A stretch of 64,000 bases of DNA from JAJEAD01 sp964420925 (GCA_964420925.1 CAYQVB010000034.1:3444-67443), one strand, 5' to 3'; positions 8,783 through 18,149 are shown, counted from the stretch's first letter. Made by a program: numbers and translations. The notes: a model not told the origin generated them from the sequence alone.

Positions 8783-9259
8783 ATGAAGATCGCTCGAATG
8801 CCCCTGATCCGGGATTGGAGGCAAGCATGCCGTTTCGCGGGGCGGGCGGTCACCGCCTGTCTGTTGGTGTCGGGTTCGCCGGTGGGTGCCAACGCACAGG
8901 ACTCCTCGGGCGGGGAGGGGGACGTTGAGAGTGTGGTCGCCATCGTCGAGGAGGACGATGCATCCGCCGCGGCTCCCGAGGGGAGCGATGATGGGGAGAC
9001 GCTCTTTGCTGACGGCCCCCGGGAGCCCGACGTGCTGAGTGCCGAGGGGACGCTGATTCGGGGCGGGGCAAAAAACCTCCAGGCCCGCGCGGAGGGCGAC
9101 GCGGTTGCCGCGCTCGTCGCTGCGCTTGGTGCCGGGGCGAACGCGCCGGCGCCGGACTCTGCCGGTGAAGGTGGACTCGAAGAGGTCGAGGAGAGTCGCG
9201 GGTCGGCGCCGAGCCTGCTCGAAAGAATCGGTGGATTCCTCGGCGTGGGCAGCGATTGA
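8783..9259 (+). CDS. Small secreted acidic protein, function unknown
   Basis: 158 residues from ATG 8783; a second in-frame ATG is at 8798. The N-terminus has Arg/Lys followed by a hydrophobic stretch and a likely signal-peptidase site near VGANAQ. The mature part is strongly acidic and Ala/Gly/Glu-rich (for example VVAIVEEDDASAAAPEG), apparently disordered, and ends in LLERIGGFLGVG. No family is recognised. The start lies only 6 bp after the preceding terminator and lacks a clear ribosome site, so either a promoter overlaps the terminator or translation depends on read-through. It could still be a spurious open frame. Confidence 0.45.
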   Translation: MKIARMPLIRDWRQACRFAGRAVTACLLVSGSPVGANAQDSSGGEGDVESVVAIVEEDDASAAAPEGSDDGETLFADGPREPDVLSAEGTLIRGGAKNLQARAEGDAVAALVAALGAGANAPAPDSAGEGGLEEVEESRGSAPSLLERIGGFLGVGSD

Positions 9260-9299
9260 CTCTCTCTCCGGGGACTGCCACCCGGCTTTCGGTGGGCCC

Positions 9300-10127
9300 T
9301 TACTCCGCCACCATGTAGACGAGCCACGCGTCGTCGGCCACGCCCTGCTCGGTCGGCTCGAAAATCCCGTCCCCTTCCCCCGTCTCCTCGTCCGTGCCCT
9401 GCCAGTACACGGTCGAGCGCGAGAATCCGGCCTCGGAAAGCAGTTCGCGAATCTCGGGCAGTGACCAGAGACGCCAGGAATAGCTGAAGGCCCTCCTGAT
9501 CCGCGATCCGTCCGGAAACTTGAAGTGGATGTGGCAGAGCATGTCGTGGTTGATGGGGTTGAAGGTGGCCTGTTCCCAGATGTACGTGAACCCCTTGTTC
9601 TTCGTCCGCTCCCGCACCTCCCGGTGGGCGTCCGCTCCACCGTAACCGTCGAGGAAGAAGAGCCCGCCCGGCTTGAGTGATTCCCGTACCCGTCGGAAGT
9701 AGCGCCGCATGAGCCGGCGCTCCTTCAGGAGCCAGTAGCTGAAGTTGTGAGCGAGCACCGCGTCGACGGGCTCGGTGCGAACGCGGAGCACATCGCTTTG
9801 CACGAGAGTGATGCGCTCCGCTGCGGCGCCGAGGCCTGCCACGTTGTGCTCTCGACCCCAATCGAGCACTTCCGAATCGAGGTCGACCGCGATGGCGCGG
9901 TTGTCCGCGCGCCGGCGAACCCACTCGCAGGCGGTGTTGGCGGTGCCGCAGAAGTCTTCGCGCAGCACCTTGGCCTTTCGCCCCCGCAGACGGGCGAAGG
10001 TCTCGTCGACGAAGTCGATCTCTGTTTCGACGCACTGCACCGCCTCCTGGTAGAGGGCGTATACGTCCGCACCTTCCGCCATCGACTTCTTGTCGCTTCG
10101 TCGCTTCTTCTTGCTTCGCTTGCCCAT
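9300..10127 (-). CDS. Class I SAM-dependent methyltransferase
   Basis: 275 residues when started at ATG 10127; an upstream in-frame extension of 61 codons looks non-coding. The N-terminus is very basic (KRSKKKRRSDKK), then ALYQEAVQCVETEIDF. The Rossmann-fold methyltransferase motifs follow: LREDFCGTANTA (motif I), AIAVDLDSEVLDWG (acidic ribose contact), VDAVLAHNFSYWLLKERR (motif IV region) and LKPGGLFFLDGYGG. The C-terminal lid contains SYSWRLWSLPEIRELLSEAGF. The family is widespread and uncharacterised; the substrate cannot be inferred. Convergent with the small acidic protein gene. Confidence 0.82.
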   Translation of the reverse strand: MGKRSKKKRRSDKKSMAEGADVYALYQEAVQCVETEIDFVDETFARLRGRKAKVLREDFCGTANTACEWVRRRADNRAIAVDLDSEVLDWGREHNVAGLGAAAERITLVQSDVLRVRTEPVDAVLAHNFSYWLLKERRLMRRYFRRVRESLKPGGLFFLDGYGGADAHREVRERTKNKGFTYIWEQATFNPINHDMLCHIHFKFPDGSRIRRAFSYSWRLWSLPEIRELLSEAGFSRSTVYWQGTDEETGEGDGIFEPTEQGVADDAWLVYMVAE

Positions 10128-10329
10128 GAGTTTGATGCCGTCTCCGTTTGCCGGACGATAACGGGAATCGCCAATTGTCGGTGATTTCGGGACGCTCCTG
10201 CGCCATGGACGGCGCGGAGTCGAATCGAGTACCGGGTGCGCCCCCGGGCGCGAGCATCGCAGCGAGCGATCGGCCCGAGCAGAAGGAGGGGGGAGGTCGG
10301 GCGCAAACACGGGCAGAGCGGCGTCTCGA

Positions 10330-10357
10330 CGCCCTCGCTACGAAGGTCGGTGAGAAA
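10330..10357. repeat. Possible relic of the palindromic element's arm
   Basis: CGCCCTCGCTACGAAGGTCG continuing to GTGAGAAA matches the reverse complement of the left arm of the 180-bp palindrome (4221-4250) at about 21 of 24 positions. The partner arm is not visible nearby, so this is either a decayed copy or chance similarity in a GC-rich intergenic region (10128-10418) that otherwise shows nothing coding. Confidence 0.35.
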
Positions 10358-10418
10358 TCCGGACCCGCCGCTCTCCGCGACCAGTCTCCGCCGGGGAGAT
10401 GTCGATCGTACCTGGCTC

Positions 10419-11714
10419 TCAGGAATTGGTGGGCGAGCGCCCTTCCTCGATTCCGCGCGGCTCGTTTACCCAGAGCAGGAGCGCACCTCCCACGACGAAG
10501 AATATGAGCACGGTTGCGACACCCGCTCTCTGGCTCGAGAACGCGACGGTTGCCGCGCCGAGGAGCAGCGGTCCCGCAAAGGCGGTGATCTTGCCCGAGA
10601 AGGCGAAGAACCCGAAGAACTCGTTTTGCCTTGCTTCAGGCACGAACCTCGCGAACAGGGATCGACTGGCGGACTGGTTGGGGCCGACGAACACTCCCAT
10701 TGCGAGCCCCGCCGCCCAGAGCCACGCCTCGCTCGGCGCGAACACCGCGATCACGGTGCACACGATGAGGCCGACCAGGGTTATCAGAATGGTGCGCTTG
10801 CCGCCGAGGCGATCATCCACGATTCCGAAGGCGAGCGCGCCCGCACCCGCCGTCACGTTGATGGCGATGCCGAAAATGATGACCTCGGTCAAGCTCATGC
10901 CGAAGGTGCCCGCGGCGTAGATTCCGCCGAACGCGAACACCGTCACCAGGCCATCGTTGTAGATGAGTCTCGCCAGGAGCAGCTTGGCCGCTTCGGAGAA
11001 TCGACGCACCTCGCGCATGGTGGCGACCATGTCCCGGTATGCCTGCGGCAAGGGGACCCGTGCTCGGGCCGGGGGCCGAAGACGGAGCGCGAGGCGCAGC
11101 ATCGGCACGCTGAAGACGGCAAACCAGATCGCGACGAGCAGATTGACGGCGCGGAAATTGAAGCCCTCCTCCGTTCCGATGCCAAGCTGTTCGGGCGCCA
11201 GTGCCATGGGCAGGGCGAGGGCGAGGCAGGTGAGTCCGCCCGCGTACCCGAAGCCCCAGCTCCATCCCGAGGCCCTGCCGATCGAGCCTTCCGGCGCCAG
11301 CTCGGGGAGGAAGCCATTGTAGAAGACCGTTCCCATTTCGAAGGCGAGGTTCGCGATCGCGAAGAGGACCAGGGCGAGCAGCACTGCGCTCTCCAGTCCC
11401 GGGGATACGAAAGTGAGCAGCGCGGTCGCCACGCAGCAGATGAAGGTCGCGGCGATGAGAAACTCCGCCCGGCGACCGCCGCGATCCGCCATCGCGCCGG
11501 CCAGGGGTGAGAGGAGCGCGGCGAGAATGCTGCTCACCGCGACTGCACGCGACCACGCCGCGGTGCCGCTCAACTCGTCTTCCGCGATGGCCTGGGTGAA
11601 ATAGGTCGCGTAGATGAAGGTGACGACGCAAGTCGGAAACGCCGAGTTCGCCCAGTCGTAGCTTGCCCATACCGCGACGGGTCGCCAGACACCGGACTTC
11701 GGACGCACGTTCAT
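10419..11714 (-). CDS. MFS transporter, UMF1/ATG22-like family
   Basis: 431 residues from ATG 11714, with about 11-12 hydrophobic segments. The N-terminus WASYDWANSAFPTCVVTFIYATYF is the hallmark of the UMF1 (ATG22-like) group of the major facilitator superfamily; the loop between helices 2 and 3 carries PLAGAMADRGGRRAEF, the usual MFS Arg/Lys motif. Bacterial relatives are inner-membrane exporters or permeases of unknown substrate, by analogy with yeast Atg22, a vacuolar amino-acid effluxer. Monocistronic and divergent from birA across 193 bp. Confidence 0.85.
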   Translation of the reverse strand: MNVRPKSGVWRPVAVWASYDWANSAFPTCVVTFIYATYFTQAIAEDELSGTAAWSRAVAVSSILAALLSPLAGAMADRGGRRAEFLIAATFICCVATALLTFVSPGLESAVLLALVLFAIANLAFEMGTVFYNGFLPELAPEGSIGRASGWSWGFGYAGGLTCLALALPMALAPEQLGIGTEEGFNFRAVNLLVAIWFAVFSVPMLRLALRLRPPARARVPLPQAYRDMVATMREVRRFSEAAKLLLARLIYNDGLVTVFAFGGIYAAGTFGMSLTEVIIFGIAINVTAGAGALAFGIVDDRLGGKRTILITLVGLIVCTVIAVFAPSEAWLWAAGLAMGVFVGPNQSASRSLFARFVPEARQNEFFGFFAFSGKITAFAGPLLLGAATVAFSSQRAGVATVLIFFVVGGALLLWVNEPRGIEEGRSPTNS

Positions 11715-11907
11715 GGTCAATAGGTTAACCCAAAAGGGGATTGCGCTTCCCCTCCGCCGGTATCGAGGGTAGGGTCCAAGGCAACTTCCCTTCCATTTGC
11801 CTGGAGCACGGCGCCGGTGCGGGCCTTGGTCTCTGTTGTCGGTCCGGTCGTTGCGATCTCATGAGCGGAAAGCACCGGCCGGCGATTCCGAAAAGCCGTT
11901 CCACCGG

Positions 11908-12891
11908 ATGAAGCGCTCGCGCATCGAACTGCTGCGCCGGCTCGCGAGCGGGCAGGTTCTCGCGATGGAGTCGCTCTCCGGGGATCTGGGAACGAGCATC
12001 GAATCGCTTCGTGGGGACATGGGGGCGCTTCGCGCCCGCGGTCTGGAGATGCAGGCCCTCTCCGACGGACGGGTACGGCTTCGATCGCCACTCGAGGTGC
12101 TCGACCGCGATGCAATCCTCGCCTGGCTGGGCACGGAATCTCGCCGCACTCTCGAGGCGGTGGAGGTGCTGTTCGAAACGGACTCGACGAACCAGTACCT
12201 GCTGGATCTCGCACGAGAGGTTGAGCGGGTCGCGCCTCGGGCCTGTCTGGCCGAAGTACAAAGCGCGGGCCGCGGAAGAGGAGGGCGCCCTTTCTTCTCC
12301 GCGCTCGGGGGCAATGTCCTGCTCTCCATTCTCTGGCCGGTCGGGGTTTCCCCGGCGGAGCTGTTGGGGCTGAGCCCGGCGCTTGCAGTCGCGGTCGCGC
12401 GCGCCCTCGAATCGGAAGGCGTCGGCGGAATCGGACTCAAGTGGCCGAACGACGTCCTCGTTGGGGGACGCAAAGTGTGCGGCATCCTGCTCGAGGTCGG
12501 ACAGGACCGGCGGGAAGGGCGGGTCCTCGTCGCCGGGATCGGGATCAATGTCCAGGTGGCTGCCCCGGTGGGGCGGGAGATCGACCAGCCGTGGACCGAC
12601 CTCCACCGGGAGCTTGGCCGCATGCCGAGCCGTAACCGGCTCGCGGGCCGGGTCATCGACCAGGTGATGGGAGCCGGGCGGGTATATCTCGAGCAGGGCT
12701 TCGGGCCTTTTCGTTCGGAGTATCGGGCTCGCGATATCCTTGAGGGACGCGAAGTGCGCCTCGTGCAGGCCGCGACGGAGTGGAGGGGGGTGGGACGCGG
12801 ACTCGACGAAAGGGGAGCGTTGCTCGTCGAATCGACGGGACGAGTCACCGCACACCTGTCCGGGGATGTGAGTGTCAGGCTCGGCCCATGA
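11908..12891 (+). CDS. birA: Biotin-[acetyl-CoA carboxylase] ligase / biotin repressor
   Basis: 327 residues from ATG 11908. The N-terminal 65 or so residues form a winged-helix domain (RIELLRRLASGQVLAMESLS), so it is the bifunctional BirA type. The catalytic domain shows STNQYLLD, the biotinyl-AMP loop SAGRGRGGRPFFS, LKWPNDVLVGGRKVCGILLE and GIGINVQ. It makes biotinyl-5'-AMP and biotinylates the AccB carrier protein; the DNA-binding domain may repress biotin synthesis genes, none of which are in the window. The stop codon overlaps the coaX start (ATGA at 12888), so the two are co-translated. Confidence 0.95.
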   Translation: MKRSRIELLRRLASGQVLAMESLSGDLGTSIESLRGDMGALRARGLEMQALSDGRVRLRSPLEVLDRDAILAWLGTESRRTLEAVEVLFETDSTNQYLLDLAREVERVAPRACLAEVQSAGRGRGGRPFFSALGGNVLLSILWPVGVSPAELLGLSPALAVAVARALESEGVGGIGLKWPNDVLVGGRKVCGILLEVGQDRREGRVLVAGIGINVQVAAPVGREIDQPWTDLHRELGRMPSRNRLAGRVIDQVMGAGRVYLEQGFGPFRSEYRARDILEGREVRLVQAATEWRGVGRGLDERGALLVESTGRVTAHLSGDVSVRLGP

Positions 12892-13631
12892 TGCTGCTGT
12901 GCGATGTCGGCAACACGCGCCTCAAGTGGGCGTATGCCTCGGAGGACGGTGGGTTGCAGGAGTGGGGTGCGGTAGAGCACCGTGGCGGTGGCGCGGGAGA
13001 GACGTTCGACACGAGCCTGGGTTCCATCGTGGCGGTGAAACGCGTGGTGGCCTGCTCGGTCGCGGCTCCCGCGGTCAATGCGAGCCTGGAGGCCTGCGTG
13101 CGCCGTCGCTGGTCCGTCGCGCCGGAGTGGATGTCCGCGTACCCCCGAGGCTGGGGCGTGGAGTGCGCCTATCGCGCTCCGGAAACGATGGGGGCGGACC
13201 GATGGGCGATGCTGGTCGCGGCCCGGCGCCGGTGCCCTCGAGGGGCTTGCGTGGTGAGCTGCGGAACCGCCGTCGCCATCGATCTCATCGATGCGCGAGG
13301 ACGGCACCTCGGCGGGGTAATCATGCCCGGCGTCGGCCTCATGCGCCGAGCGCTCACCGCGAACGCCGCGCTCATCGCGCCTGCGGAAGGAAAGGTGAGC
13401 CGGCTTCCCGACAATACTCCGGATGCCGTCGCCACCGGCACCGCGCTCGCCGCCGCCTGTACCGTGGACCGACTGTTCGGGGAGCTCGTCGAGTCCACCG
13501 GCCCCGGCGCACAGTGCGTCCTCTGCGGAGGCGACGCGGAGGAGGTTCGCGTGCTCATGACGCACGAGAGCGTCGTGGCGCCTCGCCTCGTGCTGGAGGG
13601 CCTGGCCATCATGGCCTGTGACTCCCCCTGA
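12888..13631 (+). CDS. coaX: Type III pantothenate kinase
   Basis: 247 residues. LCDVGNTRLKWA is the phosphate-binding motif of the ASKHA fold, ETMGADRWAMLVAARR carries the pantothenate-binding Gly-x-Asp-Arg motif, and VSCGTAVAIDLID and GVIMPGVGLMRRAL follow in the expected order. It phosphorylates pantothenate, the first step of coenzyme A synthesis, in the cytosol. Four-base overlap with birA, the standard birA-coaX pairing in gammaproteobacteria and betaproteobacteria. Nothing coding is seen in the 260 bp that follow. Confidence 0.94.
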   Translation: MMLLCDVGNTRLKWAYASEDGGLQEWGAVEHRGGGAGETFDTSLGSIVAVKRVVACSVAAPAVNASLEACVRRRWSVAPEWMSAYPRGWGVECAYRAPETMGADRWAMLVAARRRCPRGACVVSCGTAVAIDLIDARGRHLGGVIMPGVGLMRRALTANAALIAPAEGKVSRLPDNTPDAVATGTALAAACTVDRLFGELVESTGPGAQCVLCGGDAEEVRVLMTHESVVAPRLVLEGLAIMACDSP

Positions 13632-13892
13632 AAGACTCGATGCCTGCTGTCGCCTGGCGCTCGGCGGGGGTTCGCGTTCCTTGCCTCGCGCCGGGGCGAT
13701 CGAGGGGGGAATCTTCCGGCCCGATGTGTCTCGGGCAGCTCCTGCGACGCGCCGGACTGGAAGCGGGGTGTCGCGTTTGCGATCACTCACTTCCAGGTCT
13801 GTTCAATTCGCTTCGTTGCTGTGCGCCATGAAGGATGGGATGGGGAAGGTTCTCTTCAAGCCGCCCTTGACCCGGCATTCGACGAATGCGAG

Positions 13893-14249
13893 TCAGGACA
13901 GGGGGCGGGCGAAGCTGAGCTCGTGTCCATCCGGATCGAAGAGGTGGAAGTACCGCTCGCCCCACTCGGCGTCACGGGGAGGGGCTTCGGGTTCGAGTCC
14001 TGCGGAAAGCGCCCGTCGATACGTTCGGTCGACATCGCTCACGTGGAATATCACGCGTCCCCACCAGCTTGGGCGGTCAGCCCGCGGCTCCAGTATCAGG
14101 TTGAGATACCCGCTACCAGCGCGGAAGCTCGTGAAGGCTGCGGATTCGCCACCGTACAGTCGCTCGAACCCGAGCGTCTCGTAGAAGGCCACCGCACGAC
14201 CCATGTCGCGCGTTGCAAGGGTGATTGCGCTCAAGGCTTCTATGGCCAT
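13893..14249 (-). CDS. VOC/glyoxalase-family protein
   Basis: 118 residues, one vicinal-oxygen-chelate unit with two beta-alpha-beta-beta-beta modules: ITLATRDMGRAVAFYETLGF at the start and RYFHLFDPDGHELSFARP at the end. His and Glu in the final strand (GHELSF) fit a metal site. Could be a lyase, a dioxygenase-like enzyme or a drug-binding protein; the substrate is unknown. It follows ubiA in the same direction with a 24-bp gap. Confidence 0.82.
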   Translation of the reverse strand: MAIEALSAITLATRDMGRAVAFYETLGFERLYGGESAAFTSFRAGSGYLNLILEPRADRPSWWGRVIFHVSDVDRTYRRALSAGLEPEAPPRDAEWGERYFHLFDPDGHELSFARPLS

Positions 14250-14273
14250 ATAGACATCGTCCTGCTCGCGGGA

Positions 14274-15182
14274 TCAGCCGAGCCAGTAGTCGAGCGCAAC
14301 GCCGGCGAAGACGCTCGCGCCGAACCAGTTGTTGTTCAGAAAGGCGCGGAAGCAATCCGCGGGCGCGCGGGCGCGGATGAGGTGCTGCTGGTAGAGCGAG
14401 AAGCAGGCGGCGATGCCGATCCCGGCGTGATAGTAAAGCCCCAGCCCGGCCCGCCAGCCCACCAGGAGCAGTGAAACGAGCACCAGCACCTGGAAGACTC
14501 CGATGAAGAGTCGGTCGAGCTCTCCGAACAGGATTGCGGTGGATTTCGAACCCGCCCGGATGTCGTCTTCTCGATCCACCATCGCGTACATGGTGTCGTA
14601 CACCACCGCCCACACCACCGCGCCGCTCATGAGCAGCCACGCGATCGGGGGCACGGTATCCTGCTGGGCGGCGAAGGCCATCGGTACCGCCCATCCGAAG
14701 GCGAGCCCCAGGTGCACCTGAGGCAGGTGGGTGAAGCGCTTGAGGAAGGGGTAGCTGACGGCGAGCGCAGCTCCCGCCAGTGACAGCAGGATGGTCAGGG
14801 GGTTCAGAAGCAGCACCAGCGCGAGGGCGGCGAGCATCAGAACGAGGAACAGGCCCAGCGCCTCGCGCGGGGAGACCCGCGCCGCCGCGAGCGGCCGGTC
14901 CCTGGTGCGTCGCACGCGGGAGTCGAGGTCCCGGTCCACGTAGTCGTTGATCACGCAGCCGGCGGAACGCATCACGAGCACTCCGAGCACGAAGATGGCG
15001 AGGATGTCGAGGGCGGGAGGGCCGTCGGCGGCAATCCACAGCGCCCAGAGGGTCGGCCACAGCAGCAGCAGGGCGCCGATGGGGCGGTCCAGGCGCATCA
15101 GCAACGCGTACTCGCGCAACGGCAAGGAACGCGAAAGAGAGCGGGCGTCCATCACCGTGCGGCGGGACGAGCGAAGCGCCAT
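14274..15182 (-). CDS. ubiA: 4-hydroxybenzoate octaprenyltransferase
   Basis: 302 residues with eight or nine predicted membrane helices. Both prenyl-diphosphate motifs are present: CVINDYVDRDLDSRV (first Asp-rich motif, with NDxxDxxxD) and DTMYAMVDREDDIRAGSKST (second, with DxxxD). LMRLDRPIGALLLLWPTLWALW is the usual UbiA start. It attaches the polyprenyl tail to 4-hydroxybenzoate in the inner membrane for ubiquinone synthesis; Coq7 later in the window acts downstream in the same pathway. A second ATG lies 10 codons in. Confidence 0.94.
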   Translation of the reverse strand: MALRSSRRTVMDARSLSRSLPLREYALLMRLDRPIGALLLLWPTLWALWIAADGPPALDILAIFVLGVLVMRSAGCVINDYVDRDLDSRVRRTRDRPLAAARVSPREALGLFLVLMLAALALVLLLNPLTILLSLAGAALAVSYPFLKRFTHLPQVHLGLAFGWAVPMAFAAQQDTVPPIAWLLMSGAVVWAVVYDTMYAMVDREDDIRAGSKSTAILFGELDRLFIGVFQVLVLVSLLLVGWRAGLGLYYHAGIGIAACFSLYQQHLIRARAPADCFRAFLNNNWFGASVFAGVALDYWLG

Positions 15183-15219
15183 GCCATGGGTTCGGCGGGA
15201 GGCTGATGGGGAAGGCGGG

Positions 15220-15597
15220 CTACAGGACCATGACTCCTTCTATCTCGATCGACGCTCCCTTGGGCAGGGAGGCGATTCCGAGCGCGGCGCGCGCCGGGTA
15301 AGGCGGCTCGAAGTACTGGCTCATCACCTCGTTGACCGTCGCGAAATTGTCGAGGTCCGTCAGGTACACGGTGAGCTTGACCACCTGGGCCAGACTGCCC
15401 CCGGCCGCTTCCGCCACCGCCGACAGGTTCTCGAAGACCTGATGAACCTGAGGGCGGATTCCTTCGGCGAGCTCCATCGTGGCGGGGATCAGGGGGATCT
15501 GGCCGGACAGGTACACGGTGTCGCCGGCGCGTACCGCCTGCGAGTAGGTGCCGATGGCGGCCGGTGCGTTCGATGTGCTGATGGTTTGTCTGGTCAT
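15220..15597 (-). CDS. ridA: RidA family 2-iminobutanoate/2-iminopropanoate deaminase
   Basis: 125 residues, the full family length. APAAIGTYSQAVRAGDTVYLSGQ at the N-terminus, with later KLTVYLTDLDNF, YPARAALGIASLPKGASIEIEG; the active-site Arg (PARAA) is present. It hydrolyses reactive enamine/imine intermediates released by PLP enzymes. GAGG is well placed before ATG 15597. It lies 10 bp after spoT, a common pairing. Confidence 0.95.
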   Translation of the reverse strand: MTRQTISTSNAPAAIGTYSQAVRAGDTVYLSGQIPLIPATMELAEGIRPQVHQVFENLSAVAEAAGGSLAQVVKLTVYLTDLDNFATVNEVMSQYFEPPYPARAALGIASLPKGASIEIEGVMVL

Positions 15598-15607
15598 GTG
15601 CGATCCC

Positions 15608-17779
15608 TCATGCGACGCCGCTCACGGGATTGAAGCGACGGGAAGAAACGCGCCGCCGCCGTACTTCGCCGCCGCCGCGGGCAATGCGCGACGTCTCTCC
15701 GAGGCTGCGGATGTGCCGGATGATCTGGGCGAGATGCAGTCGATCTCTCACGTTGATGACGAAATTGAGCGTCGCGGTGAGAGCGTCCTGGTGCTCCATG
15801 GATACGTTCTCGATGTTGGAGTCGCGCTCGGCAATGGCGGCGGCAACGGTCGCGAGCATGCCCTTGCGGTTGGCGACGTCGACTCTGATCTCGACCGGAA
15901 ACTCGCCGTCGATGCCGCCCTCCCACGCCACCTCGACCCAGTTCTCGGGCCGGCCCGCGTGCTCGCGTACGTTACGGCAGTCGCTGACGTGAACGACCAG
16001 CCCGCGACCGGCGCTCACGTAGCCGACGATGGTATCTCCCGGAATGGGATAGCAGCACTTCCCGAAACTCAACACCATCCCTTCCGACCCCCGGACGTAA
16101 AGTGGATGATCGCTTCGCGCGCGACCTGTTTCCGATTCGTTGCGCTCAGGGGTCAGGCGCCGCGCGACCAGCGGAGCGAGGCGCTTGCCCAGTCCGATCT
16201 CTTCCAGCAACCCATCGAGGGAGGCGAGGTTCAGCTCGTCGAGGAGCTTGGCGAGCCGCTGGGGGCAGACTTCGTCGACCCCGAGCGATTCGGAGGCCAG
16301 GGAGCGCTCGAGCAGGCGGCGCCCGAGCCTCAGCGCTTCCTCTGTCCTGAGTCGCTTGAGGTAGCCGCGAATGCCGGCCCGGGCCTTGCCGGTGACCACG
16401 AAGTCGAGCCAGTTGGCGCTCGGCCGGCTGTCGGGGTCGGTTTCCACTTTCACCGTCTGACCGTTGGCGAGCATCGAGTGCAGTGGCACGTCGTGTCCGT
16501 CAACGCTGGCGGCGATGCAGGTGTTGCCGACCTCGGTGTGCACTGCGTAGGCGAGATCCACCGGACTCGCGCCGCGCGGCAGCGCCATGATGTCGCCGGC
16601 CGGGGTGTAGACGTAGATCTCCTTGGGGAAGAGATCGACCTTGACGTTCTCGAGGAATTCGATGGAGTCCCCAGCCTGGGTCTGGATCTCGAGGAGCCCC
16701 TTGATCCATTCCCGGGTATGCTTCTCGGCGGTGCTCGTCCCTGCGTTTCCGGACTCGTGTATCCAGTGGGCGGCGACGCCGGCCTCCGCCACCGCATCCA
16801 TCATGCGCGTGCGGATCTGGAATTCGATGGGGGCGCCGAAAGGGCCGAAGAGCACTGTGTGGAGCGACTGATAGCCGTTTGGCTTGGGAAGGGCGATGTA
16901 GTCCTTGAACCTGCCGGGCACCGGTTTGTACAGGCTATGGAGCACGCCGAGGACGCGATAGCAGGTATCCGCGTTGTCTACCGTGATGCGGAAGGCGTGC
17001 ACATCGAGCACTTCCGACAAGGACAGCCCCTTGTCACGCATCTTCCGGTAGAGGCTGTAGGGATGCCTCTCGCGGGTATTGACCTTGCCGGTGAGCCCTT
17101 CCTGGCGCAGCCGCCGTCTCACCCCGTCCTCCACCCTCTTGACCGCCTGCTTGCGATTCTTCCGGGCGCTCTTCAGCCGTGCCGTGAACACCTTGTAGCG
17201 GCGCGGGTACAGTGCCTCGAAACCGAGCTCCTCAAGCTCGGTGCGGACCCGGTTGAGGCCGATGCGATTGGCGATCGGCGCATAGATATCGAGGGTTTCG
17301 CGAGCGATGAGGCGCCGTTTGCGCGCTTCGAGCGCGGAGAGCGTGCGCATGTTATGCAAGCGATCGGCGAGCTTGATCAGGATGACCCGGATGTCGCGGG
17401 ACATCGCGAGCATCATCTTGCGGAAGTTCTCGGCCTGCGCCTCCGCCTTGCTCTCGAAACGAAGATGGGTGAGCTTGCTGACACCGTCCACGAGCTCCGC
17501 AACTTCTTCGCCGAACTCCTTGACGATTTGACCCTTGGCGATCCTGGTGTCCTCGATGACGTCGTGAAGGATTGCGGCAATGACGGTGGGCGTGTCGAGA
17601 CGCATCTCGGTGAGAATGCGCGCCACCTCGAGCGGGTGCTGGATGTAGGGTTCGCCGGAGGCGCGCTGTTGGCCTTCGTGCGCACGCGAACCGAAGAGAT
17701 AGGCGCGATAGATCTCCGTGATTTGTTCCGGCGCAAGATACGCCTCAGCAAGACCGCAGAGGTCGCTGATCCGGAACAT
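15608..17779 (-). CDS. spoT: Bifunctional (p)ppGpp synthetase/hydrolase
   Basis: 723 residues in RelA/SpoT order: HD hydrolase domain with the metal motif HDVIEDT (about 70-76), synthetase domain with RITVDN and KPNGYQSLHTVLFGP (about 230-320), TGS domain (YTPAGDIMALPRGASPVDLAYAVHTEVGN), zinc-finger/helical region, and a C-terminal ACT domain (VANRKGMLATVAAAIAERDSNI). The intact HD motif indicates hydrolase activity, so this is SpoT-like and not RelA-like. It sets (p)ppGpp levels in the stringent response and sits in the usual gmk-rpoZ-spoT-ridA operon. Confidence 0.96.
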   Translation of the reverse strand: MFRISDLCGLAEAYLAPEQITEIYRAYLFGSRAHEGQQRASGEPYIQHPLEVARILTEMRLDTPTVIAAILHDVIEDTRIAKGQIVKEFGEEVAELVDGVSKLTHLRFESKAEAQAENFRKMMLAMSRDIRVILIKLADRLHNMRTLSALEARKRRLIARETLDIYAPIANRIGLNRVRTELEELGFEALYPRRYKVFTARLKSARKNRKQAVKRVEDGVRRRLRQEGLTGKVNTRERHPYSLYRKMRDKGLSLSEVLDVHAFRITVDNADTCYRVLGVLHSLYKPVPGRFKDYIALPKPNGYQSLHTVLFGPFGAPIEFQIRTRMMDAVAEAGVAAHWIHESGNAGTSTAEKHTREWIKGLLEIQTQAGDSIEFLENVKVDLFPKEIYVYTPAGDIMALPRGASPVDLAYAVHTEVGNTCIAASVDGHDVPLHSMLANGQTVKVETDPDSRPSANWLDFVVTGKARAGIRGYLKRLRTEEALRLGRRLLERSLASESLGVDEVCPQRLAKLLDELNLASLDGLLEEIGLGKRLAPLVARRLTPERNESETGRARSDHPLYVRGSEGMVLSFGKCCYPIPGDTIVGYVSAGRGLVVHVSDCRNVREHAGRPENWVEVAWEGGIDGEFPVEIRVDVANRKGMLATVAAAIAERDSNIENVSMEHQDALTATLNFVINVRDRLHLAQIIRHIRSLGETSRIARGGGEVRRRRVSSRRFNPVSGVA

Positions 17780-17784
17780 GGGGG

Positions 17785-18042
17785 TCAGCGATCGGGCATC
17801 AGGCCTGATTCGTCCGCGTCTTCCTCGTCGAGCACTTCCTCGGGTTCCTCGTCCAGGATGCTCGCGTCGATCTTGCCGTCCGCCACCTCGCGCAGCGCGA
17901 GCACCGTCGGCTTGTCGTTCTCTTCATCGACCAGAATGGCGGAACCAGCCGCAATCTGGCGTGCCCGCTTGGTTGCAATCAGCACGAGCTGAAAGCGGTT
18001 GTCTACGTTGTCCAGACAGTCTTCGACCGTTATCCGTGCCAC
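17785..18042 (-). CDS. rpoZ: RNA polymerase omega subunit
   Basis: 85 residues from GTG 18042. VARITVEDCLDNVDNRFQLV, then ATKRARQIAAG, is the highly conserved omega start; an acidic tail (DEEPEEVLDEEDADESG) ends the protein. It helps RNA polymerase assemble and forms part of a (p)ppGpp-binding site, which fits its place 5 bp upstream of spoT. A longer in-frame extension upstream looks non-coding. Confidence 0.95.
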   Translation of the reverse strand: MARITVEDCLDNVDNRFQLVLIATKRARQIAAGSAILVDEENDKPTVLALREVADGKIDASILDEEPEEVLDEEDADESGLMPDR

Positions 18043-18149
18043 TGCCGGCGCCTCGGAGTTCAGTGGATGAAACGGCGATCTTACCCGTGCCGCATAGGCC
18101 GATCCAGGCACTTTCCTTCCCGGGGCCACGTCTCGCGACGCGATGCGTT

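Noticed and set aside
13632..13892. Small gene between coaX and the VOC protein
   Set aside because: Several short frames exist but none has a ribosome site, conserved motif or sensible composition.
15548..17992. An 814-codon open frame antisense to spoT
   Set aside because: Same artefact; the SpoT frame has every expected domain and the antisense protein has none.
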